Assembly: GCA_017521125.1 (NCBI GenBank)
Contig: JAFXDV010000013.1
Location: 1-64,000, forward strand
DNA length: 64,000 nucleotides
Reading direction: 5' to 3'
DNA from: Clostridia bacterium
GTDB lineage: Bacteria > Bacillota > Clostridia > Oscillospirales > Acutalibacteraceae
Shown: positions 1 to 8,023 of the stretch, one piece after another
Layout of the letters: every line of letters starts with the position of its first letter
Numbering within the stretch: the stretch's first letter is position 1
The notes under the pieces: model-generated
The model's database searches: none
Seen by the model: only the letters and a program-made list of their open reading frames with translations
What the model was told of the DNA's origin: nothing
Program-made: the position numbers and the translations under genes

Positions 1-216
1 CCTTCATTTCTTACTGATTCTTTATTGACGCGGGGTATTATGCCCTGCTAATCTCGGCTCTCCGACTGCGTCTCCGAGCCGTTTCTATCTGACTAAAGTC
101 CAATAGAAACGGCTCGGCTCCCAAAAAGAGAGTCATAAAGCATTTCTAAAGGACAATCATCTATCATCATAGAAATGATAGTCATAGCACCTGCTTCTTG
201 AAGTTCTTCGTTACTT

Positions 217-277
217 TTTTCGGCTTCCTGCAGCTTGTCATTCATTACACGAATGACAACTTGCAGAGAGCCGAAAA
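217..277 (-). other. 61-nt near-perfect hairpin inside the candidate RNA
   Basis: Arms 217-243 and 251-277 pair at 23 of 27 positions around a 7-nt loop. Mismatches are confined to two 2-nt internal loops, the pattern expected of a conserved RNA helix rather than of coding sequence. Confidence 0.7.
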
Positions 278-1298
278 GCTTTAATCTTGTCAAAGTTTTG
301 TCTAAGCGCAGGTGCAACTTGCTCTCGAAGAGACAGTCATAAATCATCCCGAAGCGAAAATTCTGTTCTGGTATTCTGCTGTAAAATAAGGTTAGTAGGT
401 GGCTTAATCTATTAAACTTTTCGCAAGATTAATGGATTTTCCGTGCGTGTTCTCTTGAAATCCAAGAGTGCAAATAACCTTGTATTGCTTGCTGACGCTA
501 CGCCGAGTGCAAGGCATTTCAGCCTGGCCGAGACTAAAGGCTCGTTAGGCGGGGATTTTCATTTAGTATTTAAACTACGATTAAATCCCAGAAACTTCGT
601 ATGCCATTCCCATAAAGGACGGTAGCACAACCGCTTGAGCAGTTTTATTTACCGACGAAACTCTCAAACGTCGTGGATTCCATAATTTTCGTCAATAACT
701 TAAGCTAAATCCTTACCAGAGCTATGCACTTATTTTCGTTAATAAACGCTGTAATAAGTGAAACAGGTTCGCAGTCGAACAACTCTCGTTTCGTAACGGC
801 TCTGCTATCCGCACTCTTAAATTCACATAGCCTTTGTGAAGGGCTTTGCATATCACGACTTTTCCTACTATCATACTTCGGACCACTGCGTGAAAGTGGG
901 TTCTGATTTTTTACGGGAATCATAAACCTGGGCAACGTAATAGGTCCATTGCATCTTACAAAGCCTATCTACCATATATCACATCGTCCGTTGCCGTAAC
1001 CGTGATAGCTCTTTAATTCCGTATTTCCAGTTCTTCGGTCCTACGGATAATCAGCCTTAGAGCATCGGCTGATAAAGTCTAACCCGACTTTAAAGGTTTT
1101 CTGCTAGTGATTCTCAGTCTGTCGCAGAACTCAGACTGTAGCTCTCGGCACCAAACCTTTAGTGCAAATAACTTCCCATGTTTCAATCACAAAAATTAAA
1201 AAAACTCCTTCTTAACTCCACTACATGCCAATTTAGAGCATATCAGTGGGATATATTTGAACCTCGTTTAGAGGAATCAAAAACACCATAAAACAAAG

Positions 1299-1330
1299 AA
1301 AGACACCTATCACGAAAGATAAGTGTCTTT
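1299..1330. terminator. Strong hairpin in the RNA's early transcribed region
   Basis: A 13-bp stem (AAAGACACCTATC paired with GATAAGTGTCTTT, one G-T pair) closes a 6-nt loop. On the minus strand it is followed by a T-rich stretch (CTTTCTTTGTTTT), so it could act as an attenuator about 100 nt after the promoter. The T run is broken, so termination is not certain. Confidence 0.45.
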
Positions 1331-1435
1331 GTTTGCTTTATCGTAAGCTTTACGAAAGAGCATACCAATACACTTAACCTTCTCGGTTCAATGTATTATT
1401 TGAATAACTCCTTCATTATTTTAAAGCTCATGTAT

Positions 1436-1464
1436 ATTATACAGTATAGAATTTACTTTGTCAA
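1436..1464 (-). promoter_or_regulatory. Perfect consensus sigma-A promoter for the leftward RNA
   Basis: On the minus strand TTGACA (1459-1464) and TATAAT (1436-1441) are separated by exactly 17 bases. Both hexamers match the consensus perfectly. Transcription would start near 1429 and run left into the region without protein genes. Confidence 0.85.
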
Positions 1465-1486
1465 ATTGCTTATTGGCCTCTTATTT

Positions 1487-1513
1487 GCGATTACACGCGA
1501 TTAGAAGCGATTA
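1487..1513. repeat. Three GCGATTA repeats phased at 10 bp
   Basis: GCGATTA occurs at 1487, 1497 and 1507, exactly 10 bases apart, so all copies sit on one face of the helix. The block begins about 23 bp upstream of the -35 box of the leftward promoter, a normal place for an activator site. The binding protein is unknown. Confidence 0.6.
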
Positions 1514-1543
1514 TAGGCAGAAAAGTGGTCGTTTTAATATCAG

Positions 1544-1606
1544 TTTTGGTCTTTTTATATACATTTTGATACCATTTTTGGTCTTTTTTAAAATTTTATG
1601 TACATT
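1544..1606. repeat. Two imperfect direct repeats downstream of the AraC gene
   Basis: TTTTGGTCTTTTT occurs at 1544-1556 and again at 1576-1588, each followed by a TACATT. The repeats lie between the terminator of the AraC gene and the GCGATTA block. Function unknown; they may be remnants of a duplication. Confidence 0.4.
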
Positions 1607-1631
1607 AATCTTTGTAACACACAGTTTAAAA

Positions 1632-1656
1632 TGCCGCCTGCTAAATACAGGCGGCA
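1632..1656 (-). terminator. Intrinsic terminator of the first AraC gene
   Basis: A 9-bp GC-rich stem (TGCCGCCTG/CAGGCGGCA) with a 7-nt loop lies 6 bases past the stop codon of the gene at 1662-2531, followed on the minus strand by TTTT. Typical rho-independent terminator. Confidence 0.75.
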
Positions 1657-1661
1657 AAATT

Positions 1662-2531
1662 TCACTTTTTAACAACAGGAATCCAGATTTCACTGTAATA
1701 ATCCGGATCGCCCATATTTCCTTCACTATACGCCTCAATATCCATTTCATAGGTGGGTTTGTAGCTCGATGTCGGGAAAAACTCCGAGACAATCTTGTGC
1801 CATAAATCTTGGATCGCATTTGGCATTGCACCCTTGCACTCGAATACTGCCCAGGTACGTGCCGGTATGGTATTCCCGCGAAATCCATCCGGTACGGCAG
1901 CGTCCTTTGCATATGTTGCAGCAATAGAATAGTCAAAGGTTTTAGCGTTCTCAGGGAGTTTGCCATAGCAAACTCCGAAAATGAACGTTCTGTCGGTCGT
2001 TACATTCATCAATGTCTTCACGGTACCGTCCTGATGAGATCTGCTCCAGAACTCAGGAATGCTTTTCGCGTTTGCCGAATCTTCAACGCTATGAGTTTCT
2101 ACCTTCTCAATAATATCAAAGGCTTCCTTTTCAACAATTTTGTAGTTCATTACACTACCTCCGCTCAATGTGATTTTCACGGAAATTCGGGAAAAGGATT
2201 TGAGCTTCGAGCCATCTTTCTTTGCTTCCGATGGTGTCACTCCATGAAATCTCGCAAAGGCCCTTGTAAAGCTCTCAGGGCTCTCATAACCGTACTTCAG
2301 GGCAATATCAATCACTTTGTCATCTGCTACTCTCAGCTCATTGCCGGCAAGTGTGAGCCGTCTGTTTCGTATGTAATCTCCAAGGGAAATACCACACAAA
2401 ATACCGAATATTCTTTGAAAATAGAAGTTAGAGCAAGCAGCTTCCTTGGCAACCTCTTCATAGTCAATTTCTTCGGTTAAATGCTCCTCGATATAATTGA
2501 TTGCGTTCTGTATTCCGGTAAGCCAATCCAT
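1662..2531 (-). CDS. AraC-family regulator with GyrI-like effector domain
   Basis: A 289-residue protein. Residues about 5-105 form the paired helix-turn-helix AraC DNA-binding module, with the usual second-helix signature around KYGYESPESFTRAFARFHG. Residues about 125-289 resemble the GyrI/effector-binding (AraC_E_bind) domain that senses small molecules in regulators of the Rob/BmrR kind. The DNA-binding domain is N-terminal, opposite to AraC itself, as usual for this subgroup. A Shine-Dalgarno-like GGAGGGATACT precedes the ATG at 2531. It has its own terminator (1632-1656) and sits next to a paralogue at 2616-3491. Target genes and ligand are unknown; a local multidrug or antibiotic response is plausible. 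Confidence 0.85.
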   Translation of the reverse strand: MDWLTGIQNAINYIEEHLTEEIDYEEVAKEAACSNFYFQRIFGILCGISLGDYIRNRRLTLAGNELRVADDKVIDIALKYGYESPESFTRAFARFHGVTPSEAKKDGSKLKSFSRISVKITLSGGSVMNYKIVEKEAFDIIEKVETHSVEDSANAKSIPEFWSRSHQDGTVKTLMNVTTDRTFIFGVCYGKLPENAKTFDYSIAATYAKDAAVPDGFRGNTIPARTWAVFECKGAMPNAIQDLWHKIVSEFFPTSSYKPTYEMDIEAYSEGNMGDPDYYSEIWIPVVKK

Positions 2532-2615
2532 AGTATCCCTCCTTTCAGTGTGATTACATTATAGCGTCAAGCCGAGTATAATTCCTGACTTTACGTGCTC
2601 ATATTTGCAAGCGTG

Positions 2616-3491
2616 TTATTTCAGTTCTACAGGGATCCACACCTCGTAGTATCGATTCTTCTGGCGAAGATCATGGTCAGTCCAGAGGTGCAGAACCTCG
2701 ATGGCAAGGTCATATTTCTGCTTATACTCAGATGCAGGAAGCCAGGAGTCGAAGATCAGTTCAAACAACTTCGGGAATTCCTCCCAGGCGAGTCCACCAC
2801 ACTCAGTTTTGAATGCTGCATAAGTACCTGCAGGAAGCTTGCGCATCTCCAACTTGTCTGTCTTGGTATCGGATCGCTCGCGGGCAATCATATATTTGCC
2901 ATCCTGCCATACTCCGTACCACACGCCATCATAGGATGTGCTGCCCGGCTGATTCCATCTGCCCTCACAAAGCTGACCGGGAACGTCATCGCAGTTATCT
3001 GCCCACATAGAGTGGCGCAGTTCTTCGCGAGTCTTGTAGCCCATACCCTCGTACTGCTTTGATACACCGTAAACTAAAGTATCTTCTAACTCAATAATTC
3101 TGAAATCCATTTCTTTTGCTCCTTTGATCATAATGTGAAAGGAAGCAGGTGGATATACTTTAAGGGAACCGCCATCTTTGCGATAAACTGACGGTGTAAT
3201 ACCGTGTTGTTTCGCAAAGGCTCTTGAGAAAGCCGTCGCACTGTCATACCCATATTTCATAGCGATATCAATGATAGGCGTCTTGCTATGCTGCAGATCC
3301 TGCGCTGCAAGAGTCAGGCGTCTGCGTCTTACATACTCAGTCAGCGTCATGCCGGTCATATAGCTAAAGAACCGAATGAAGCTGTCTGCAGTAACACAGG
3401 CAATGCTGGCTGCCGTATCAAGATCGAACTCTGCGCACAAATTCGCCTCGATATACTCAATGGCTGCGTTCAGCTGTTTTAGCATATTCAT
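2616..3491 (-). CDS. AraC-family regulator with GyrI-like effector domain (paralogue)
   Basis: A 291-residue protein with the same architecture as its neighbour: N-terminal AraC helix-turn-helix pair (about residues 1-100, with KYGYDSATAFSRAFAKQHG) and a C-terminal GyrI-like ligand-binding domain (about 120-291, ending WIPVELK versus WIPVVKK in the neighbour). The ATG at 3491 is chosen because GGGAGGTG lies 6 bases before it; a longer frame from 3521 lacks a ribosome site. The tandem arrangement in the same direction suggests an old duplication or joint acquisition. Ligand and regulon are unknown. Confidence 0.85.
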   Translation of the reverse strand: MNMLKQLNAAIEYIEANLCAEFDLDTAASIACVTADSFIRFFSYMTGMTLTEYVRRRRLTLAAQDLQHSKTPIIDIAMKYGYDSATAFSRAFAKQHGITPSVYRKDGGSLKVYPPASFHIMIKGAKEMDFRIIELEDTLVYGVSKQYEGMGYKTREELRHSMWADNCDDVPGQLCEGRWNQPGSTSYDGVWYGVWQDGKYMIARERSDTKTDKLEMRKLPAGTYAAFKTECGGLAWEEFPKLFELIFDSWLPASEYKQKYDLAIEVLHLWTDHDLRQKNRYYEVWIPVELK

Positions 3492-3567
3492 CTGTTTCAC
3501 CTCCCTCATATAGTTTATCAAAAGAGCTTTTAGAATGACTGACTTTCCTTGGGCAGAAATTGTAGTA

Positions 3568-4236
3568 TTACAAAATACTGATTATTGTTTCCTTACACCA
3601 TGTAAATAACAATGCAAATGCTTCGTCAAAGTCAAATTCAGTTCCATTACTTAAAGAAATTGCAGTATCCAGAACAAGTTTGTCCTTACCCGATAACACC
3701 TCTTGAAGTTCCTTTTTAGTACCAACAAATTTGCCGCTGTTCAAATAGTGTAAGTTCTGCAGTATAAAGAATACCGACTTATATGTCAACGGCAGCTTGG
3801 AAACGCTCTTTTCTTTTGGAGCGTGAATATATCGATGACAGATCTCATGATATACGTTTCCCAGACTCATTTTCACAAAATTGCGCACATCAGTTTCTGT
3901 GTATTCAGGAACCAGTTTTTTGAGTGTTCCATAGCAATCCTTAGTTGTGTGAAGAATATGACATATCTCAAGAGGATTCCAGTTTTGTAGTTCTTCTATT
4001 CCGCAAATAAATCCACACGATTTATCATAATTTTCTAGAGAAAAGATTGCCTCTCTATACTTGTCAAGATCTGCAACTGTCATATCTCTGATTACAACCA
4101 TAATATCAATATCGCTATTCTCCGTTGCTTCGCCTCTTAAATAACTGCCCTGAAGTCCAATATAAAGCAGACGATCCCCATAAGCAATTTTTAGCAATTC
4201 TATCAATGATGATATGTATTCATCTACTCTAAACAT
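3568..4236 (-). CDS. Nucleotidyltransferase-domain protein
   Basis: A 222-residue protein with a pol-beta-type nucleotidyltransferase fold. The signature GS-x-L-RG-x5-SDID-x-MV at about residues 30-48 supplies the two metal-binding aspartates (D-I-D). Members with a helical C-terminal part like this include aminoglycoside nucleotidyltransferases and many uncharacterised proteins. The ATG at 4236 is preferred over an upstream TTG (4257) because AAAGGA lies just ahead of it. It is followed by regulators and preceded by a P-loop kinase-like gene, a typical mixture of cargo genes. Resistance function is possible but not shown. Confidence 0.7.
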   Translation of the reverse strand: MFRVDEYISSLIELLKIAYGDRLLYIGLQGSYLRGEATENSDIDIMVVIRDMTVADLDKYREAIFSLENYDKSCGFICGIEELQNWNPLEICHILHTTKDCYGTLKKLVPEYTETDVRNFVKMSLGNVYHEICHRYIHAPKEKSVSKLPLTYKSVFFILQNLHYLNSGKFVGTKKELQEVLSGKDKLVLDTAISLSNGTEFDFDEAFALLFTWCKETIISIL

Positions 4237-4300
4237 TTCTTTATCCTTTCTGCGCAACGAATATGTAATTTGTTATATAACTAATTACTATATTGTTAAT

Positions 4301-4807
4301 TTAGATTTCCTTCTCATTAATAACCTTTTGTACTTCTTTTGAATTATGTAACCAGATGGTTTTTTCGGGGTAGGTTGAAAGAATCTTTCTGATTTCAACC
4401 ATATTTACATTTTGGAAAGTGTTCGTCCATTTGAGTAGGTTATAAACCGATTTTAAAGTTTCTTTTTTGCCTTTCTCAAATCTGAGCTTTCTTTTGATTG
4501 CTCGCTTGATTATTCTATAGGTATAAACTCGTTTAGGTATATCAAGCACATAGATTTTGTCTGCATCTTCAAAGCATTTGCCAACCCAAGCATAATATAC
4601 ACCTTCTATAATCCAATTGTCATTTTTAAGAATATCATTAAGTAATGCGGTGCGCTTTTCAATAGGCATTTTAACGCCATAACCACCTGCATTGTTATCC
4701 CATTGAACGTTATCTAAATCAAAGTGCGGAGTATTATACTTTTTACTTAGTGCCTTGGCTAAATATGTTTTACCCGAGCCACTGCAACCGATTATATGTA
4801 TCTTCAT
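4301..4807 (-). CDS. P-loop adenylate-kinase-like protein (FlaR/topology-modulation type)
   Basis: A 168-residue protein beginning with a Walker A loop (GCSGSGKT, residues 7-14), then HFDLDNVQW and GGYGVKM, as in the AAA_17/AAA_18 'DNA topology modulation protein' family of small kinase-like ATPases. The region about residues 100-115 is very basic and could be a lid or nucleic-acid contact. The start at 4807 has AGAGG upstream. The next gene on the left reads in the same direction. The real substrate of this family is not established. Confidence 0.7.
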   Translation of the reverse strand: MKIHIIGCSGSGKTYLAKALSKKYNTPHFDLDNVQWDNNAGGYGVKMPIEKRTALLNDILKNDNWIIEGVYYAWVGKCFEDADKIYVLDIPKRVYTYRIIKRAIKRKLRFEKGKKETLKSVYNLLKWTNTFQNVNMVEIRKILSTYPEKTIWLHNSKEVQKVINEKEI

Positions 4808-4823
4808 TTATATACCTCTTAGT

Positions 4824-5435
4824 TTATGTGGACTTAATTATTGTTTCGATTCCATCCTCTATAATTATTCCATCGCCATCATTAAGTCTAACAATAGAGC
4901 AACTATGTTCTTGTTCGTATGCTTTGCAGATATCCTCTAATTTATCAAATCGTTTGAGGAATTTATTATAGTGAGGGATTAAGTGGGTATTGGTCAAACA
5001 CAGCCCTTTGAGATCATCGAGAGCAACTATATTTATTTCCGGAGTTATTTTGTCAACAATCTCAATAGACGGGGTGAACACTATTGCACCTGCACTCCAT
5101 CCGAGCAACACCTTTTTCTCAGCAAGTTGTTTAATTAGAGCCGATGCATTATGCACACGAATTGAATTAAGCAAATAGTAGGGGTTCCCACCGATAAATT
5201 CAACCACATCGTATTTTAGCAATTCGGAAGCATCTTGTTTATCCAAATCAAAGGTATCGACACTCAATCCGTATTCTTTGAGTTCGTCTACGACACGAGG
5301 AACATGATAATTACGCTCTTTATATTCATTATCTGCGGTTACAACAACAGCTGCACTTGATAAAGGAGCAAGATATTTGCTCAATGCATTTTTTAATGCT
5401 TCACTTGTGATGCCGTTAGATAGTAGAGCAATCAT
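4824..5435 (-). CDS. Peptidase S51 (PepE-like) family protein
   Basis: A 203-residue protein with the class I glutamine-amidotransferase-like fold of dipeptidase E. The nucleophile elbow G-W-S-A-G (near residue 114) carries the catalytic serine, and an upstream FIGGNPYYLL resembles the conserved GG strand. A histidine in TNTHLIPHY is a candidate second catalytic residue. GGAGG lies 8 bases before the ATG at 5435. It is only 16 bases from the next leftward gene, so they may be co-transcribed. Substrate is unknown; PepE itself cleaves Asp-X dipeptides. Confidence 0.75.
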   Translation of the reverse strand: MIALLSNGITSEALKNALSKYLAPLSSAAVVVTADNEYKERNYHVPRVVDELKEYGLSVDTFDLDKQDASELLKYDVVEFIGGNPYYLLNSIRVHNASALIKQLAEKKVLLGWSAGAIVFTPSIEIVDKITPEINIVALDDLKGLCLTNTHLIPHYNKFLKRFDKLEDICKAYEQEHSCSIVRLNDGDGIIIEDGIETIIKST

Positions 5436-5558
5436 TCATTTATCCTCCATAGAAATTATTGTTTACTTTATTTTACCATATTTTTGCTTTCTATACAATG
5501 GTTAATCGTTATCTGATCTACAATGCTCAACTAAAATATTAATAGTTATATATCATAG

Positions 5559-5587
5559 TTGTCGTTAATAAAAAAATATTGTATAAT
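5559..5587 (+). promoter_or_regulatory. Promoter for the 684-residue orphan gene
   Basis: TTGTCG (5559-5564), 17 bases, TATAAT (5582-5587), followed about 24 bases later by AGGAG and the ATG at 5625. Confidence 0.65.
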
Positions 5588-5624
5588 AAATTTGCTACTT
5601 AATAATTTTTATAGGAGACATAAA

Positions 5625-7679
5625 ATGTTGACATGCAACGGAATCGCTGTTACAGATGAAATAAATCTTTATAATGAAAAATTCTCACTTCAAGCTATGT
5701 ACCATGCTTACGAAAAGCAATGGGATACCATCTTCCCTTCTTTTGCTAACCACAACCATAAAATTAGCATTGGATACTCTAAGCTTACAGGAATATATAT
5801 CGACTCGAAAATGGCATACACAACCAATTCGATAACTATTGGCGAAAACGAAGAAGAAGAGAAACGAATACGTAATGTTAATTATCATTTATTGTATAAG
5901 ACCAATGTTCTAGATAATATTGAGCAATATAAAACTCTCGAACACAAATTAGGAGATTATATAGTAGGGGATAAAACATATTATTGGACTAATTGTGTTT
6001 TCATTCATAACAAAGATATTGTAAAACGCGTATTTCCCGAACTTATTAAAAAAATGGAAAAAGGACTTATTAATTTAGAACTGTTAAGTCCAGTTCTTCC
6101 GGGTATTTATAAAATGGGGGAATATTTGATTTTTGCACATTTATACTTTAGACGAAGCTATAGCTACTTAAATACTTTAAATACTCCTTTTTTGTCACAT
6201 ATAGAAAGCTTAGACCCAACCGATAAAAGTGTTAAAATAGCAATAGACCTTGACTGCATCGGCTTAGCTGGCACAGAACATGCCGAACACGAATATTCAT
6301 ATTGGTGGGGACCAAAATTTAATGACGATTTAAAAAGTATTCCTTTAGGCGTTACCAGACATGAAAATGAGCATTATAACAAATTATTTTCAGAATTCTT
6401 AAGAACCGAATTCGGCTGGTATATTCAAGACGATAAACATACTTTTGAAAGTGAGGAAATAACTGATATTCCAAATATAAAAATCGATGGCAACAATATG
6501 TATGCTTGTCGTTTTGTTCACAGTATGGTTGATGATGTGACAGGCGTTCCAACACATTTGGATGGTGCAGTACGCACATATAGTGATGACAGAATGATTG
6601 AACGTTTAGATATATCAATAAAGGATAGTGATAGGGATACTCTTTATACAAAAATATGGAGAATTGACGGAGCAATACCTATTAGTATATGGAAAGAACT
6701 GATAACTCATTATTACCGCGATAATATGATGATTGGCGAATACTTTGGTGGGAAAGATGAAAAACTTGAATATCAACTTCAAAAAAGAAATGACAAAGAG
6801 TTATCCGAAACGGACCTTAAAGATTTTCTGCCTTGTGATATTTTGCGCGGTGAAGGTATTAAAATTTATTTCTCATATGATCAACAAACTATACTAGAAG
6901 ACAAGTACGATATATATGTAAGAACGGACAGTTTTATTAAACTCGAAAAACAAATTAATAAGTTTATTGAGTCTCAAACCATTTCGTTATGTAAACTTAT
7001 TGAAAGAAAAGGCAGTAAAGTAAGAATTCCTTTTTGCAAAAATATAGGTTTTTTTGATATGGTTTACAATTATCCAACATTCGAGTGCAGGACAACGTCT
7101 GATGCAAATGTAATAATATCTGCAATTAAAGAAATGTGTGAAATCTGGCATCGAAATGGTGATGATAGAGTTGTTTCATTTACCATAAAAACACCTTTAA
7201 ATGAAAGAAGCGGAGTTTTTAGATTTTTAGGGCATGTAGATGACTTCTGCAAATATTATGAGAATAAGTTCGATTACATTCCCGATGACGCTAATGTATA
7301 TAATTGGCTTGCAAAATCTTACAAATTTTTATGTGATACTTTTTCAACATTTGAAAAGGATACACACCCTTTTGATATTATTAATTCGTGTGGAAATTTG
7401 TCCATTAAAAGAAACTTTGTTCCTGCCAAAAAGATTAAATCTTGGAACGAGGATGGTAGTACAACACTTCTTCTTACAAAAGAAGAAGTCGAAGTTATTA
7501 AGAAAAAAAGAATAACTGCTGTAGTCGCATTTATTAATGAGGAGACACACTGTTCAAAATGCGGGAAAATATATCAAAACTGTAAATGCATTAGCTTGAT
7601 TGATAAAAATGTTTTTGAGGAAATTAAGAGTTGTAAATTGATTGGAGCCACATGGACTAATCGTAGTGCCTTTTTATAA
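5625..7679 (+). CDS. Unknown 684-residue protein, C-terminal Cys motif
   Basis: I do not recognise a family. The ATG at 5625 is chosen because AGGAG lies 8 bases ahead. The protein is soluble-looking, rich in Asp, Glu, Lys, Ile and Tyr, with no membrane segments or signal peptide. Near the C-terminus (about residue 645) CSKCGKIYQNCKC gives a CxxC...CxC pattern that could bind zinc. An acidic cluster IAIDLDCIG near residue 206 and HAEHEYSYWW close behind could be a metal site, but this is only a suggestion. Its base composition is clearly more AT-rich than the housekeeping genes, as is the operon just downstream, so it was probably acquired with it. It has its own promoter and may or may not belong to the same system. 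Confidence 0.55.
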   Translation: MLTCNGIAVTDEINLYNEKFSLQAMYHAYEKQWDTIFPSFANHNHKISIGYSKLTGIYIDSKMAYTTNSITIGENEEEEKRIRNVNYHLLYKTNVLDNIEQYKTLEHKLGDYIVGDKTYYWTNCVFIHNKDIVKRVFPELIKKMEKGLINLELLSPVLPGIYKMGEYLIFAHLYFRRSYSYLNTLNTPFLSHIESLDPTDKSVKIAIDLDCIGLAGTEHAEHEYSYWWGPKFNDDLKSIPLGVTRHENEHYNKLFSEFLRTEFGWYIQDDKHTFESEEITDIPNIKIDGNNMYACRFVHSMVDDVTGVPTHLDGAVRTYSDDRMIERLDISIKDSDRDTLYTKIWRIDGAIPISIWKELITHYYRDNMMIGEYFGGKDEKLEYQLQKRNDKELSETDLKDFLPCDILRGEGIKIYFSYDQQTILEDKYDIYVRTDSFIKLEKQINKFIESQTISLCKLIERKGSKVRIPFCKNIGFFDMVYNYPTFECRTTSDANVIISAIKEMCEIWHRNGDDRVVSFTIKTPLNERSGVFRFLGHVDDFCKYYENKFDYIPDDANVYNWLAKSYKFLCDTFSTFEKDTHPFDIINSCGNLSIKRNFVPAKKIKSWNEDGSTTLLLTKEEVEVIKKKRITAVVAFINEETHCSKCGKIYQNCKCISLIDKNVFEEIKSCKLIGATWTNRSAFL

Positions 7680-7729
7680 AAACAAGTAATCGTCATAATC
7701 GCTGCTGTATTACTAAAGTGATTATGCAC

Positions 7730-7758
7730 TTTACAAATGGCAAGAATAATGTTATAAT
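7730..7758 (+). promoter_or_regulatory. Promoter of the SIR2/nuclease operon
   Basis: TTTACA (7730-7735), 17 bases, TATAAT (7753-7758). The -10 box lies inside the first copy of an 11-bp direct repeat, so it could be controlled by the XRE protein encoded immediately downstream. Confidence 0.75.
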
Positions 7759-7777
7759 TATGATATAATAATGTTAT
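7745..7777. promoter_or_regulatory. Probable operator: two 11-bp direct repeats
   Basis: AATAATGTTAT occurs at 7745-7755 and 7767-7777, 22 bp apart, about two helical turns. One copy covers the -10 box and the other the start region. The product of the next gene is a small helix-turn-helix protein, the obvious candidate binder. Confidence 0.55.
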
Positions 7778-7798
7778 GCTAATATTGGAGGGTTTGAT

Positions 7799-8023
7799 GT
7801 GGATTTTTCTGACAAACTAATATATGTTAGAAAAAAGTTGTTCTTGAGCCAACAAGCCATGGCCAATGAATTGAATGTATCATATGCAACAGTTAATCGT
7901 TGGGAAACCGGAAAATTCAAGCCGAATTATAAGGCTCAAAAAGCTTTTTATGATTTTTGTATTCGTCAACATATTGTCTTTGACGATAATACAAATAAGG
8001 AGGGAATTATTGTTAATGAGTAA
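7799..8023 (+). CDS. XRE/Cro-type small regulator
   Basis: A 74-residue protein, nearly all one helix-turn-helix domain (residues about 5-60): RKKLFLSQQAMANELNVS then YATVNRWETGKFKP, the classic HTH_3 recognition helix and following turn. GTG start at 7799 with GGAGGG 7 bases upstream. Its last codons overlap the start of the next gene (8016), so translation is coupled. It probably represses its own operon through the repeats at 7745-7777. Confidence 0.85.
   Translation: MDFSDKLIYVRKKLFLSQQAMANELNVSYATVNRWETGKFKPNYKAQKAFYDFCIRQHIVFDDNTNKEGIIVNE

Larger units (their letters stand above)
1..1429 (-). ncRNA. Candidate large structured noncoding RNA
   Basis: No reading frame here resembles a normal protein: the few open frames are short, low in conserved character and overlap hairpins. 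Read on the minus strand, the stretch starts just after a perfect consensus promoter (1436-1464) and contains many strong hairpins, including a 61-nt one at 217-277, a 13-bp stem at about 78-118 (GAGCCGTTTCTAT and its complement) and a stem with a TTCG-containing loop near 326-340. It runs off the left edge of the window, so its 3' end is not seen. It could be one of the large ornate RNA classes found in Firmicutes (ROOL, GOLLD, OLE type) or a decayed group II intron; no class can be assigned by eye, and domain V of an intron was not found. The RNA call is an inference from promoter plus structure. Confidence 0.5.

Noticed and set aside
93..935. Short open frames on both strands (minus 93-347 and 705-935, plus 443-625) as protein genes
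   Set aside because: No ribosome sites, no family resemblance, and they run straight through strong hairpins of the candidate RNA.
1..1429. Intact group II intron
   Set aside because: No domain V with catalytic triad and GNRA loop, no GTGYG-type 5' end and no reverse transcriptase frame could be found.
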